A DNA stretch of 64,000 nucleotides, from NCBI GenBank assembly GCA_934663645.1, contig CAKUKR010000002.1:6647-70646 (forward strand), given 5' to 3'. Shown one piece after another: positions 37,599-44,577 of the stretch. The stretch is from an uncultured Muribaculaceae bacterium (GTDB taxonomy: Bacteria > Bacteroidota > Bacteroidia > Bacteroidales > Muribaculaceae). Made by a program: the position numbers and the translations under genes. The first letter of the stretch is position 1. Every line of letters starts with the position of its first letter. A model generated the notes under the pieces. That model worked only from the letters and a program-made list of their open reading frames with translations, did no database searches and was not told where the DNA came from.

Positions 37599-38549
37599 AT
37601 GAACAAGACACTTATAAACAGTCTGGACTTCACCTCGATTCCGCTGGGCATCGCCGGTGTGGTGGCAGGAGCTGCGACAGCTGCACTGCAAGGCTTCTTC
37701 GACATGACAGCGTTCCTGTTGTGCCTCGCTTTCGCCATCACCGTACAGCTGGCGAGCAACCTCATTTTCGTCAACGCATTCATAGTACAGGGAGGCGACA
37801 TAGGTGCGGAATACTTTGAGGCTTATACGCAGACCTGCCCGTACAACGGCTTAGGTCACCAGCTTCGCAAATGTATCATGCTCTTCGGCACTCTCGCCGC
37901 AGTCGCGGCTGCCGCAATATGGTACGTCGGCGGCTGCTGGGTGCTGATACCCGGCGCGCTGCTGCTCGCACACATCCTGTTCTCATGCCTCGGGACAAAG
38001 CACATAGCCCGCTCCCCCATTTCAACAATCCTCGTGTTCCTCACCTTCGGCCCGGTAACGGTCATCTCTACGACTTACCTGATGGCACGGCACTCTGCCA
38101 TTACAGGACTGACAGACTACGACATGGGGCCGTCGATGTTTGCTGCCATTATTATCGGACTGTACGCCTGCAGCTCGCACATCATGTTCAACTACCAGGC
38201 ATTTGAAACCGACTGGCAATACAACAAGCACTCTCTGGTCAGCATTATGGGCAAACCTGGAGGGCGCATAGTACTGATGCTCAACTCTGCAATCGCCGTG
38301 CTTGTAGCCGCTGTCGCATCATGGATTTACCCGGTACAGATGCAATGGATACCTGTGGGGATATTTGCGGTCGGCATACTGCTGTCAGCCGCCACGGCAT
38401 ACTATATGCAGAAGCTCAAAGGAAGCAAATACCTGCTGCTCACCACCCTGTTCAACACTGGCATACTGCTACTCGCCGTTCTGCTGTTCATCGACTTCTA
38501 TATCTCCGACCTGCAAAACGCCGAGAACAACTTCTTCTTCCGCTTCTGA
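37599..38549 (+). CDS. UbiA/MenA-like prenyltransferase homologue lacking catalytic aspartates
   Basis: 316 residues with about eight transmembrane segments and the outline of MenA (1,4-dihydroxy-2-naphthoate prenyltransferase). The first Asp-rich motif should read NDYxD after QLxSNL. Here QLASNL is followed by IFVNAFIVQGGD (from residue 56), so the Asn and both Asp are replaced by Phe, Val and Phe. In the second motif (about 198-217) the first Asp is Ala (NYQAFETDW), while Glu, Asp and Lys remain. Without motif I, prenyl-diphosphate Mg binding should fail, so this may be a non-catalytic or altered-function paralogue. There are no frameshifts and the frame is fully open. Confidence 0.75.
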   Translation: MNKTLINSLDFTSIPLGIAGVVAGAATAALQGFFDMTAFLLCLAFAITVQLASNLIFVNAFIVQGGDIGAEYFEAYTQTCPYNGLGHQLRKCIMLFGTLAAVAAAAIWYVGGCWVLIPGALLLAHILFSCLGTKHIARSPISTILVFLTFGPVTVISTTYLMARHSAITGLTDYDMGPSMFAAIIIGLYACSSHIMFNYQAFETDWQYNKHSLVSIMGKPGGRIVLMLNSAIAVLVAAVASWIYPVQMQWIPVGIFAVGILLSAATAYYMQKLKGSKYLLLTTLFNTGILLLAVLLFIDFYISDLQNAENNFFFRF

Positions 38550-38615
38550 CCAACAGCTCCGACACACCATGCCGGCGCAGCAGGGGATAATGTGAGGACA
38601 ATGCGCCTCTCAGCA

Positions 38616-38669
38616 TCAGAGTTCTCCGAGAACTCTGAGTACTCCGAGATATCAGAGAACTCCGAGGTT
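38616..38669. repeat. Six 9-nt repeats of TCxGAGxxx
   Basis: TCAGAGTTC, TCCGAGAAC, TCTGAGTAC, TCCGAGATA, TCAGAGAAC, TCCGAGGTT in direct succession. The first two also form a perfect 10-bp hairpin (TCAGAGTTCT/AGAACTCTGA). It belongs to the same 9-nt-period class as 2581, 16989, 39046 and 52924. Confidence 0.85.
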
Positions 38670-38690
38670 TCAGCCGCATTTTGGACAAAC

Positions 38691-38724
38691 AAAAAAGCAG
38701 GTGAACCAACTGTTCCACCTGCTT
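38691..38724 (-). terminator. Terminator of tRNA-Pro(CGG)
   Basis: On the minus strand AAGCAGGTG pairs with CACCTGCTT around a 12-nt loop and is followed by TTTTG. It begins 2 nt after the tRNA 3' end. Confidence 0.85.
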
Positions 38725-38725
38725 G

Positions 38726-38799
38726 TCGGGGTGAGAAGACTCGAACTTCCGACCTCTACGTCCCGAACGTAGCGCGCTAACCAACTGTGCTACACCCCG
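38726..38799 (-). tRNA. tRNA-Pro (CGG anticodon)
   Basis: On the minus strand, anticodon stem CTACG/CGTAG encloses loop TTCGGGA, giving anticodon CGG. The acceptor CGGGGTG/CACCCCG pairs completely, with discriminator A. The T arm is GAAGTTCGAGTCTTC. CCA is not encoded. Confidence 0.93.
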
Positions 38800-39045
38800 A
38801 GTGCCTAAGCGACTGCAAAGTTAATACCTTTTTCTCGCTTACGCAAATATCCTCCGCTTTTTTTGTTTTCTTTTTCCCACAGCCTCATAAATGCCTGCAG
38901 TTGGCCTGCCTGAACACCACGAGTTCAATCTCGAACGCCCGTACAATGTAGAGTGGAGCAGATAGGGAACAAACGGTTTTCGGCATGTACTCCTCCAAGT
39001 TCCGCACACCGAGGATAAGGATAAATAGGTTCTCCTGTCTCAAAT

Positions 39046-39081
39046 AAAGTCCCTAAGGTCTTTAAGGACCTTAGGGACTTT
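39046..39081. terminator. Perfect hairpin built of four 9-nt repeats
   Basis: AAAGTCCCT, AAGGTCTTT, AAGGACCTT, AGGGACTTT. The first 15 nt pair perfectly with the last 15 (AAAGTCCCTAAGGTC/GACCTTAGGGACTTT) around a 6-nt loop. It lies 43 nt after the head-GIN stop on that gene's strand, with A/T flanks on both sides, so a bidirectional terminator is likely. Confidence 0.75.
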
Positions 39082-39123
39082 CATTTGTCTGAGAGTACTC
39101 GGATTATGGTGTGTCCGCAGGTG

Positions 39124-39867
39124 CTATTCGCGGAGAGTATCGGCAGACTCGTCGTCCTCGTCCTCGAGGCGCAGCAGCTTGCCGCCGCCTCGTTTGCTGA
39201 CCTGGGGGTGGCCTTTGTAGTAGATTTTGGTTGAACCGATACCCTTGACGTTCAACCCGAAGCGCGGCCAACAGCCGATTGTGCCGCCGCCGAGGATGGT
39301 GCATTTCACATTCTCGCTCATCAGCTCGTCGGCCTGTATCAGCCCCGTGCCGACCATCTTGAACTTTGCGTTGCTGCACTCGCCATTGACGGAGATAGTG
39401 CCGTTGCCGGTGTTGAGGAAACACTCGACGTCAGTAGCGCGTAGGTTGTCCACTATCAGCCGCCCGTTGCCTATCAGCTCCGCCTTAAATCTAGGGCATG
39501 GCTTCACGCTGCGTATGTAGAGCGTGCTGTCGCTGTCGTTCTGTGCGTCGGAGAGGAACTCGGAATACACATACAGCGTCGGCAGCCCCCTCATGACCTT
39601 CATCTGCGGCAGCGTCTCGACCTTGAGCGTACCGTTGTTGTTTGAGACTATGAAAAAATCCGCCATCTCCTTCGGGGCGCGGAAGACCGCCAGGCCAGCC
39701 GAGTCGAGGCTCGCCGTATAGACCACATTGACATTGTTGACCACACGCAGCTTGCTGAAGCTGCCGGTTTTCAACTCATAGTCGCACACCTCGGAGTCGG
39801 CCCTTGCCGGTCCGCAACATACTGCGGACACCAATGCGAGCAACAATATACCGTACCATTTTCTCAT
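39124..39867 (-). CDS. Secreted head-GIN (DUF2807) beta-helix protein
   Basis: 247 residues with a signal peptide (1-23). The domain starts FSKLRVVNNVNVVYT and continues as short beta strands with Asn/Gly turns (LIGNGRLIVDNLRATDVE, LNTGNGTISVNGECSNA), the signature of the head-GIN/putative auto-transporter adhesin family. The C-terminal tail is charged and rich in Asp/Glu. The role is unknown; proteins of this kind are envelope-located. It lies 17 nt downstream of dusB on the same strand and is probably co-transcribed with it. Confidence 0.85.
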   Translation of the reverse strand: MRKWYGILLLALVSAVCCGPARADSEVCDYELKTGSFSKLRVVNNVNVVYTASLDSAGLAVFRAPKEMADFFIVSNNNGTLKVETLPQMKVMRGLPTLYVYSEFLSDAQNDSDSTLYIRSVKPCPRFKAELIGNGRLIVDNLRATDVECFLNTGNGTISVNGECSNAKFKMVGTGLIQADELMSENVKCTILGGGTIGCWPRFGLNVKGIGSTKIYYKGHPQVSKRGGGKLLRLEDEDDESADTLRE

Positions 39868-39884
39868 GGCTGAATAGATTTGAA

Positions 39885-40871
39885 TTATATCGGTTGATAA
39901 TACTTTTCTGCGATTTCATCGAAGATTTCGAGTATTTCCGCCTCGGTTTCCGCACGCAGCATGCGGATGCGCGTTGGGCGGAAATCGGGCAGCCCCTTGA
40001 ACAGCGGCGAGGCGGCAAGGTGGCGGCGTATGTGCAGTATGCCCCGGTACTCGTCGATGCGCTGTATGCTCTCACGCACCTGGCGGCGAAGCAGCGACAT
40101 TTTCTCCGGCACGCTGAGGGAGGTATAGCTGCCGTGGGCAAGATACTCGGTCACGTCGTGGAATATCCAGGGTGCGCCGAAAGAGGCACGCCCTATCATG
40201 ATGCCGTCCACGCCATAGGTGTCGAAAGCGGCGGCAGCGCCTTCGGGGGTGGTTATGTCGCCGTTGCCTATCACCGGTATCTCCATGCGAGGGTCGGCCT
40301 TGAGGCGGCCTATCAGCTCCCAGTCAGCAGTGCCGGTATACATCTGGCTGCGGGTGCGGCCGTGGACGGTAATCGCCTTTATGCCGCAGTCCTGAAGCCG
40401 CGGCCCGAGGTCGCAGATTATCTTGTTCTCGCAGTCCCAGCCAAGGCGCGTCTTGACAGTCACCGGTATGCTCACGGCATCTACGACACGGCGCGTTATG
40501 TCGAGCATTTTCGGTATGTCGCGCAGCATGCCCGCGCCTGCGCCCTTTGCAGCGACACGCTTGACGGGGCAGCCGAAATTGATATCGAGGACATCCGGCC
40601 CGGCCTGTTCCACTATCCGTGCAGCCTCGACCATAGCGTCGGTGTCGCGGCCGTAAATCTGTATAGCCACAGGACGTTCACGGTCGTCGATGGTCAACTT
40701 GCGCACGGTGGAACCGATGTTGCGTATCAACGCTTCCGCGCTCACGAACTCGGTATAGACCATCGCCGCCCCCATCTCACGGCATATCAGCCGGAACGAC
40801 GGGTCGGTGACATCCTCCATCGGCGCGAGAAACACCGGGCGGCTACCAAATTCAACACTGCCAATTTTCAT
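39885..40871 (-). CDS. dusB: tRNA-dihydrouridine synthase
   Basis: 328 residues from ATG 40871; an in-frame ATG at 40883 would start inside the promoter box. The FMN barrel begins PVFLAPMEDVTDPSFR. The catalytic Cys101 is in NFGCPVKRVAAKGAG, and HGRTRSQMYTG and GNGDITTPE are the phosphate and FMN contacts. It reduces uridines in tRNA D-loops with NADPH. The promoter -7 box ends 9 nt before the ATG. Confidence 0.93.
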   Translation of the reverse strand: MKIGSVEFGSRPVFLAPMEDVTDPSFRLICREMGAAMVYTEFVSAEALIRNIGSTVRKLTIDDRERPVAIQIYGRDTDAMVEAARIVEQAGPDVLDINFGCPVKRVAAKGAGAGMLRDIPKMLDITRRVVDAVSIPVTVKTRLGWDCENKIICDLGPRLQDCGIKAITVHGRTRSQMYTGTADWELIGRLKADPRMEIPVIGNGDITTPEGAAAAFDTYGVDGIMIGRASFGAPWIFHDVTEYLAHGSYTSLSVPEKMSLLRRQVRESIQRIDEYRGILHIRRHLAASPLFKGLPDFRPTRIRMLRAETEAEILEIFDEIAEKYYQPI

Positions 40872-40880
40872 AACTGTCTG

Positions 40881-40910
40881 CAAATTTAGGGATTAAAATC
40901 CGAGTGGCAA
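40881..40910 (-). promoter_or_regulatory. Promoter of dusB, short leader
   Basis: On the minus strand: TTG (40910-40908), 19 nt, TAAATTTG (40888-40881). The ATG is 9 nt further, so the leader is only a few bases. Confidence 0.7.
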
Positions 40911-40963
40911 CGGCAATACGCTATATAGAACAACTTTCGCGCCTCTATTGCCAACGCCATACG

Positions 40964-42208
40964 TCAACAAATCGTCAGCGACGAGAACCCTGAGGCGAGC
41001 AACCCCTCCGCCACGGCACGCACTTGCTCTGCGGTGACCGCCATGATGCGCTCGGAAGTCCAGCGGGCATCGTGTATCTCGTTGTAATATAACAGGCTCT
41101 TGCCCATCGCCATTGCCACCGACTCACGGTTGTCAGTACCGAGGAGCAACTGTCCGGCATACTGGCGGCGTATGCGGTCGAATTTCACCGATGAAATCGG
41201 CTTTTCAGCCAACAATTCGAGTTCACGCATCACGAGGCGGCGGCACTTCTCGACGTGGCTGTGGTCAGAGCCGAAATAGACCTGCATCAGCCCGCAGTCG
41301 CTCATCAGGGCAACGGTGCTGTCAACGGTGTATACATATCCGCGCCGCTCGCGCAGCTCCTGGTTGAGACGCGAGTTCATGCACGGCCCGCCGAGGTAAT
41401 TGTTGAGCAGGAATAGGGGGAAACGCTCGTCGGCATCGCGGTTGCAGACACGCGCCCCCATGAGCGTATGCGACTGGAAGCCGCCACGGTCGCGCTTCAC
41501 GGCAAAGGACGCTGCCACCGGCGGCGCCTGCCGCCCCGAATCGCGCCGCGACAGGTGCAACGTCCCGAAATACTTCTCCGCAAGCCGCTCTATGGCATGC
41601 AGCGGCGAGGGGTCTTCCACATACAGCACCATGTTGTCGGGGGTGTAAAAATCCTCGATGAAACCGCGACAATCCGCGCCTGTGAGGGCATGGACGCTGT
41701 CGGTGCTGCCGAGGATATTGTGCGCCATGGGCGAGCCTGCATACACCAGCTCCTCAAACTCGTCATAGACCGCGTCGGAGGGGGAGTCGAGATACGATTT
41801 GATCTCCTCACATACCACCTCACGCTCACGCTCGAGCTCGTCGGCAGGAAATGTGGAGTAACACACCAGGTCGGAGATGAGTTCCAGCGCACGAGCCGGC
41901 TCGCCCGCCGGAGCTGCCGTGTAAACGACCGTCTCCTCCTTGCTTGTGTACGCATTCAGTTCGCCGCCGATGCTCTCCATGCGGTTTGAGATGTGCCAGC
42001 TGCTGCGGTGTCGCGTCCCCTTGAAAATGGTGTGTTCGACAAAATGCGCCAGGCCGTGCAGGGCTGCCCCCTCGTCACGGCTGCCCGCTCCGACCACGAT
42101 GCCGATGTAGCTGACCGCACCCATGCGGCGGCGGTGCACGCACGTCAGCCCGCCTGACAGGCGAAACACGTTGTATTGCTCTGTTTCAGAATTGTTCACT
42201 GCCCTCAT
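40964..42208 (-). CDS. M16 family zinc metallopeptidase
   Basis: 414 residues from ATG 42208. The longer ORF to 42280 crosses a perfect promoter and is rejected. The inverted zinc motif HxxEH is HFVEH (His55, Glu58, His59), with the third ligand in EREVVCEEIKSYLD (Glu134 or Glu135). The C-terminal half has the substrate-binding RxxxGYxYxV-like ERRGYVYTVDS. There is no signal peptide, so it is probably cytoplasmic, like processing-peptidase homologues that degrade or trim peptides. It is monocistronic, with its own promoter. Confidence 0.93.
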   Translation of the reverse strand: MRAVNNSETEQYNVFRLSGGLTCVHRRRMGAVSYIGIVVGAGSRDEGAALHGLAHFVEHTIFKGTRHRSSWHISNRMESIGGELNAYTSKEETVVYTAAPAGEPARALELISDLVCYSTFPADELEREREVVCEEIKSYLDSPSDAVYDEFEELVYAGSPMAHNILGSTDSVHALTGADCRGFIEDFYTPDNMVLYVEDPSPLHAIERLAEKYFGTLHLSRRDSGRQAPPVAASFAVKRDRGGFQSHTLMGARVCNRDADERFPLFLLNNYLGGPCMNSRLNQELRERRGYVYTVDSTVALMSDCGLMQVYFGSDHSHVEKCRRLVMRELELLAEKPISSVKFDRIRRQYAGQLLLGTDNRESVAMAMGKSLLYYNEIHDARWTSERIMAVTAEQVRAVAEGLLASGFSSLTIC

Positions 42209-42228
42209 ACAGTCACGGTTTGGAACTG

Positions 42229-42259
42229 CAAAATTACTATTTTTCAGCGGCGTCTGCAA
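42229..42259 (-). promoter_or_regulatory. Promoter of M16 peptidase gene
   Basis: On the minus strand: TTG (42259-42257), 20 nt, TAATTTTG (42236-42229). The ATG is 20 nt further. It decides between the two possible starts of the gene. Confidence 0.78.
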
Positions 42260-42329
42260 TATGACGGCGCAACGGCGCAAAGATAATTATGCCTAAAAAC
42301 GCGGGATTGCTTGCATGGGTGAACTATTT

Positions 42330-42359
42330 TTGCTAATTTAGCCCTCACAACCTATTTTG
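42330..42359 (+). promoter_or_regulatory. Possible promoter of DUF6377 gene
   Basis: TTG (42330-42332), 20 nt, then TATTTTG (42353-42359), one base shorter than the TAnnTTTG consensus. Confidence 0.45.
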
Positions 42360-42385
42360 CGTCAAATACATACCCCCTTACGACT

Positions 42386-43975
42386 ATGAGAATAACACTC
42401 TGCATAGCCCTTGTCGCCGCCGCAGCATTGCTGGCCGCGTGCGCCGGCAAACAACATACGCGCAACGCCAACATGCCTGAAGAGGAGCTGCGCGAACTCA
42501 ATGAGGTCATCGCCGATGCCCCCAAGTACCGCAATGCCGTGAGGCAATACATCGACTCCGTAGACCAGATAGCCAACAACACCCCCGACCCCGGCAAGGC
42601 TGCGGAGATATACAACAACCTGACGCACAAGATAAGCGTGATGGAGGCAGACTCTGCCATAGACTACGCGAACAAGGCCATCGCCACTGCCCGGCGTTCC
42701 GGCAATGACTCGATACTGGTTTCTGCCCGCATCTCACGCCTCAGCGCACTCACCTCTGCCGGCATTTTCAACATAGCCGAGAAGGAGCTGCTTGAGCTCG
42801 AGCCCGAGCCGATGTCGCCGCTGCAACGCATATTCTTCTGGCAAGTGGCCCGGCAGCTGTATGCCTACCTGCAACTGTATACTGTCGAGAACTACGAGAT
42901 ATCAAGCGAGTTCGGCAAAAAGACACGAGCGTATGACGACTCGCTGATGCTCAACCTCCCCAACGAAAGCCATTTCAAACAGTTTCTAGAGTGCGAGAGG
43001 ATGACAGTCAACGGCAACTTCCGCAGGGCGCAAATTGCGCTCGACAAGCTGCTCAGGCGCATTGACCCCTCGGACAACCTGTACGGCATGACTGCCTTCC
43101 AGCTCGCCATAACATACAAGCACACAGGCAATGAGCGCATGTATGGCGCATACATGGCGCGTGCCGCCGTAAGCGACATCAAGGCCGGCGTGCGCGAGGG
43201 CCTCGCCCTGTTCAGCCTCGCCAACTGGATGTATGACCAGGGGGAGATCGCAGCAGCGTTTGAATACATAAACTTCGCAATGCGCGAAGCCATGATAGGC
43301 AACGTGCGCATGAGGGCGGTCAACATCGCGAGCATGCTGCCTATGATAGACGAGACATACCTGCAAGCCAGCAACAATTCGCACGACCGGCTGATGCTCT
43401 ACATCACCATCTCGGTGCTGCTGCTCACCATACTGGCGGCAATACTGCTGCTGCTCGCCATAGAGCGGCGCAAGAAGGCTGCGACACAGGCCAAGCTCAT
43501 CGCGCTCAGCAAGACGCAGGAGGCCCACACCGCCAACTTCCTCGCCCTATGCTCGACATACTACCACAAGCTGAACTCGCTCGAAATGCTTGTGCGACGC
43601 AAGATATCCTCAGGGCAGACCGAGGAGCTGCTGCGACTGCTCAAATCCGGGCGGTATTCAGAGGAACAGGGCGATGAAATATCAGACATTTTCGACCGCT
43701 CCATACTCGACATTTACCCCGATTTCATCGAGCAAATCAACGCACTGCTCCGCCCGGAGGAACGGTTCCCAGACACTGGCGAAAAGACCCTTCACAACGA
43801 GCTGCGCATCTACGCCCTTGTCAAGATGGGCATTACCGAGAGCACACGCATAGCCCAGATACTGAACTATTCGGTCAACACCGTCTACGCATACCGCAAC
43901 AAGATGCGCAACAAGGCCATCGACCGCGAGAATTTCGAGGCCAATGTGGCGGAACTTTCAGGCGTAAACCAGTGA
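42386..43975 (+). CDS. DUF6377-type membrane regulator with TPR sensor and HTH
   Basis: 529 residues. The signal ends at a possible lipobox LAAC (Cys19). A helical TPR-like region (45-330) is predicted periplasmic. A transmembrane segment (about 340-360, TISVLLLTILAAILLLLAI) and a cytoplasmic coiled part follow. The C-terminal region (about 390-529) includes YALVKMGITESTRIAQILNYSVNTVYAYRNKMRNK, which reads as a LuxR-like helix-turn-helix. This matches DUF6377 regulators of Bacteroidetes, which are thought to sense periplasmic signals. No regulated locus is adjacent. Confidence 0.83.
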   Translation: MRITLCIALVAAAALLAACAGKQHTRNANMPEEELRELNEVIADAPKYRNAVRQYIDSVDQIANNTPDPGKAAEIYNNLTHKISVMEADSAIDYANKAIATARRSGNDSILVSARISRLSALTSAGIFNIAEKELLELEPEPMSPLQRIFFWQVARQLYAYLQLYTVENYEISSEFGKKTRAYDDSLMLNLPNESHFKQFLECERMTVNGNFRRAQIALDKLLRRIDPSDNLYGMTAFQLAITYKHTGNERMYGAYMARAAVSDIKAGVREGLALFSLANWMYDQGEIAAAFEYINFAMREAMIGNVRMRAVNIASMLPMIDETYLQASNNSHDRLMLYITISVLLLTILAAILLLLAIERRKKAATQAKLIALSKTQEAHTANFLALCSTYYHKLNSLEMLVRRKISSGQTEELLRLLKSGRYSEEQGDEISDIFDRSILDIYPDFIEQINALLRPEERFPDTGEKTLHNELRIYALVKMGITESTRIAQILNYSVNTVYAYRNKMRNKAIDRENFEANVAELSGVNQ

Positions 43976-44100
43976 CATTTCGCGATCAACGCCTATATAC
44001 AACACCAGTTTTAGTTTATATTCCAAAATCATATACACCTGACATTCAGATGATTGAAAGTCAAATCATTTATATTCGCCTTATATCAGGCGGATTTTAC

Positions 44101-44131
44101 TTGCTGCCGCCTATGTGATGTTGTAATTTTG
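44101..44131 (+). promoter_or_regulatory. Promoter of small RNA
   Basis: TTG (44101-44103), exactly 20 nt, TAATTTTG (44124-44131). No ORF follows before the terminator at 44312. Confidence 0.8.
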
Positions 44132-44135
44132 CAAC

Positions 44136-44347
44136 GTGATCAAATCACAGCACACAACAAAGACGAAACCGACATCAGGTTAGACACATCATAGGTTGAA
44201 AATCTGAAACACGCAAAATAGAGATTTTTCATAGGTTAGTAAGGGTAACAATCAATAAGACTAATGAAATCGTTTATGTTAGGTTTGTAGAACAGAATTT
44301 GATTCGTATTTGCCGGCCTCTTGGGAAAGAGGCCGGCTGATTTTTTG
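44136..44347 (+). ncRNA. Structured small RNA, about 210 nt, 6S-like or Bacteroidales-1-like candidate
   Basis: It runs from a consensus promoter to a strong terminator without coding capacity. By eye it folds as a long interrupted rod. ATCAAAT (44139-44145) pairs with ATTTGAT (44297-44303). AAACCGACAT (44166-44175) pairs with ATGTT-A-GGTTT (44276-44286, one bulged A). GAAAATCT (44198-44205) pairs with AGATTTTTC (44222-44230). The direct repeat CATAGGTT (44190, 44230) flanks the apical stem. Rod folding with internal loops and a free-standing promoter resemble 6S RNA and the published Bacteroidales-1 RNA, but identity is not established. Confidence 0.65.
44312..44347 (+). terminator. Terminator of small RNA
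   Basis: GCCGGCCTCTT pairs perfectly with AAGAGGCCGGC around GGGA, followed by TGATTTTTTG. A textbook intrinsic terminator. Confidence 0.93.
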
Positions 44348-44388
44348 TCCGGCACAGGCCCCCGCGAGCAAGAATATCCACCGCAATT

Positions 44389-44418
44389 TTGCCGTTAGGG
44401 CGATTTTTGCTACTTTTG
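44389..44418 (+). promoter_or_regulatory. Promoter of pheT
   Basis: TTG (44389-44391), 19 nt, TACTTTTG (44411-44418). It leaves a leader of about 155 nt before the ATG at 44578, long enough for leader regulation, but I see no clear Phe-rich leader peptide. Confidence 0.65.
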
Positions 44419-44577
44419 CACTATTGTACGCGCCGCGTGCGCGTACACATGCGCGTACGGGGGACAAACCCACCCTCGGGAAAGCCCCGGGACACGCAGC
44501 CATAACTGAAAAATAAACCACAGGCCGCACGCTGCGGCACCAGTCCGGACGGACGGCCTGAAAGCCAAATAACGACG

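Larger units (their letters stand above)
38550..39123. other. Gene-poor region with tRNA-Pro and repeats
   Basis: The only gene here is tRNA-Pro(CGG). The region also has the nonamer arrays at 38616 and 39046 and the tRNA terminator. I see nothing in 38800-39045 beyond a run of T around 38825-38875. Confidence 0.65.
43976..44577. other. 600-bp non-coding region carrying a small RNA gene
   Basis: No coding region. 43976-44100 is A/T-rich with no structure I can call. It is followed by the small-RNA promoter, RNA and terminator (44101-44347), then the pheT promoter and a leader of about 155 nt. Confidence 0.75.

Noticed and set aside
38616-38669. Possible small gene encoding a Ser-Glu repeat peptide
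   Set aside because: The frame has no signal or conserved start, and the same 9-nt period at other loci is in different frames and sequences, so the repeat is a DNA feature.
38880-39000. Possible FKBP gene remnant on the minus strand (a segment reading FEIELVVF)
   Set aside because: Only a few residues resemble the FKBP C-terminus, with no continuing similarity on either side.
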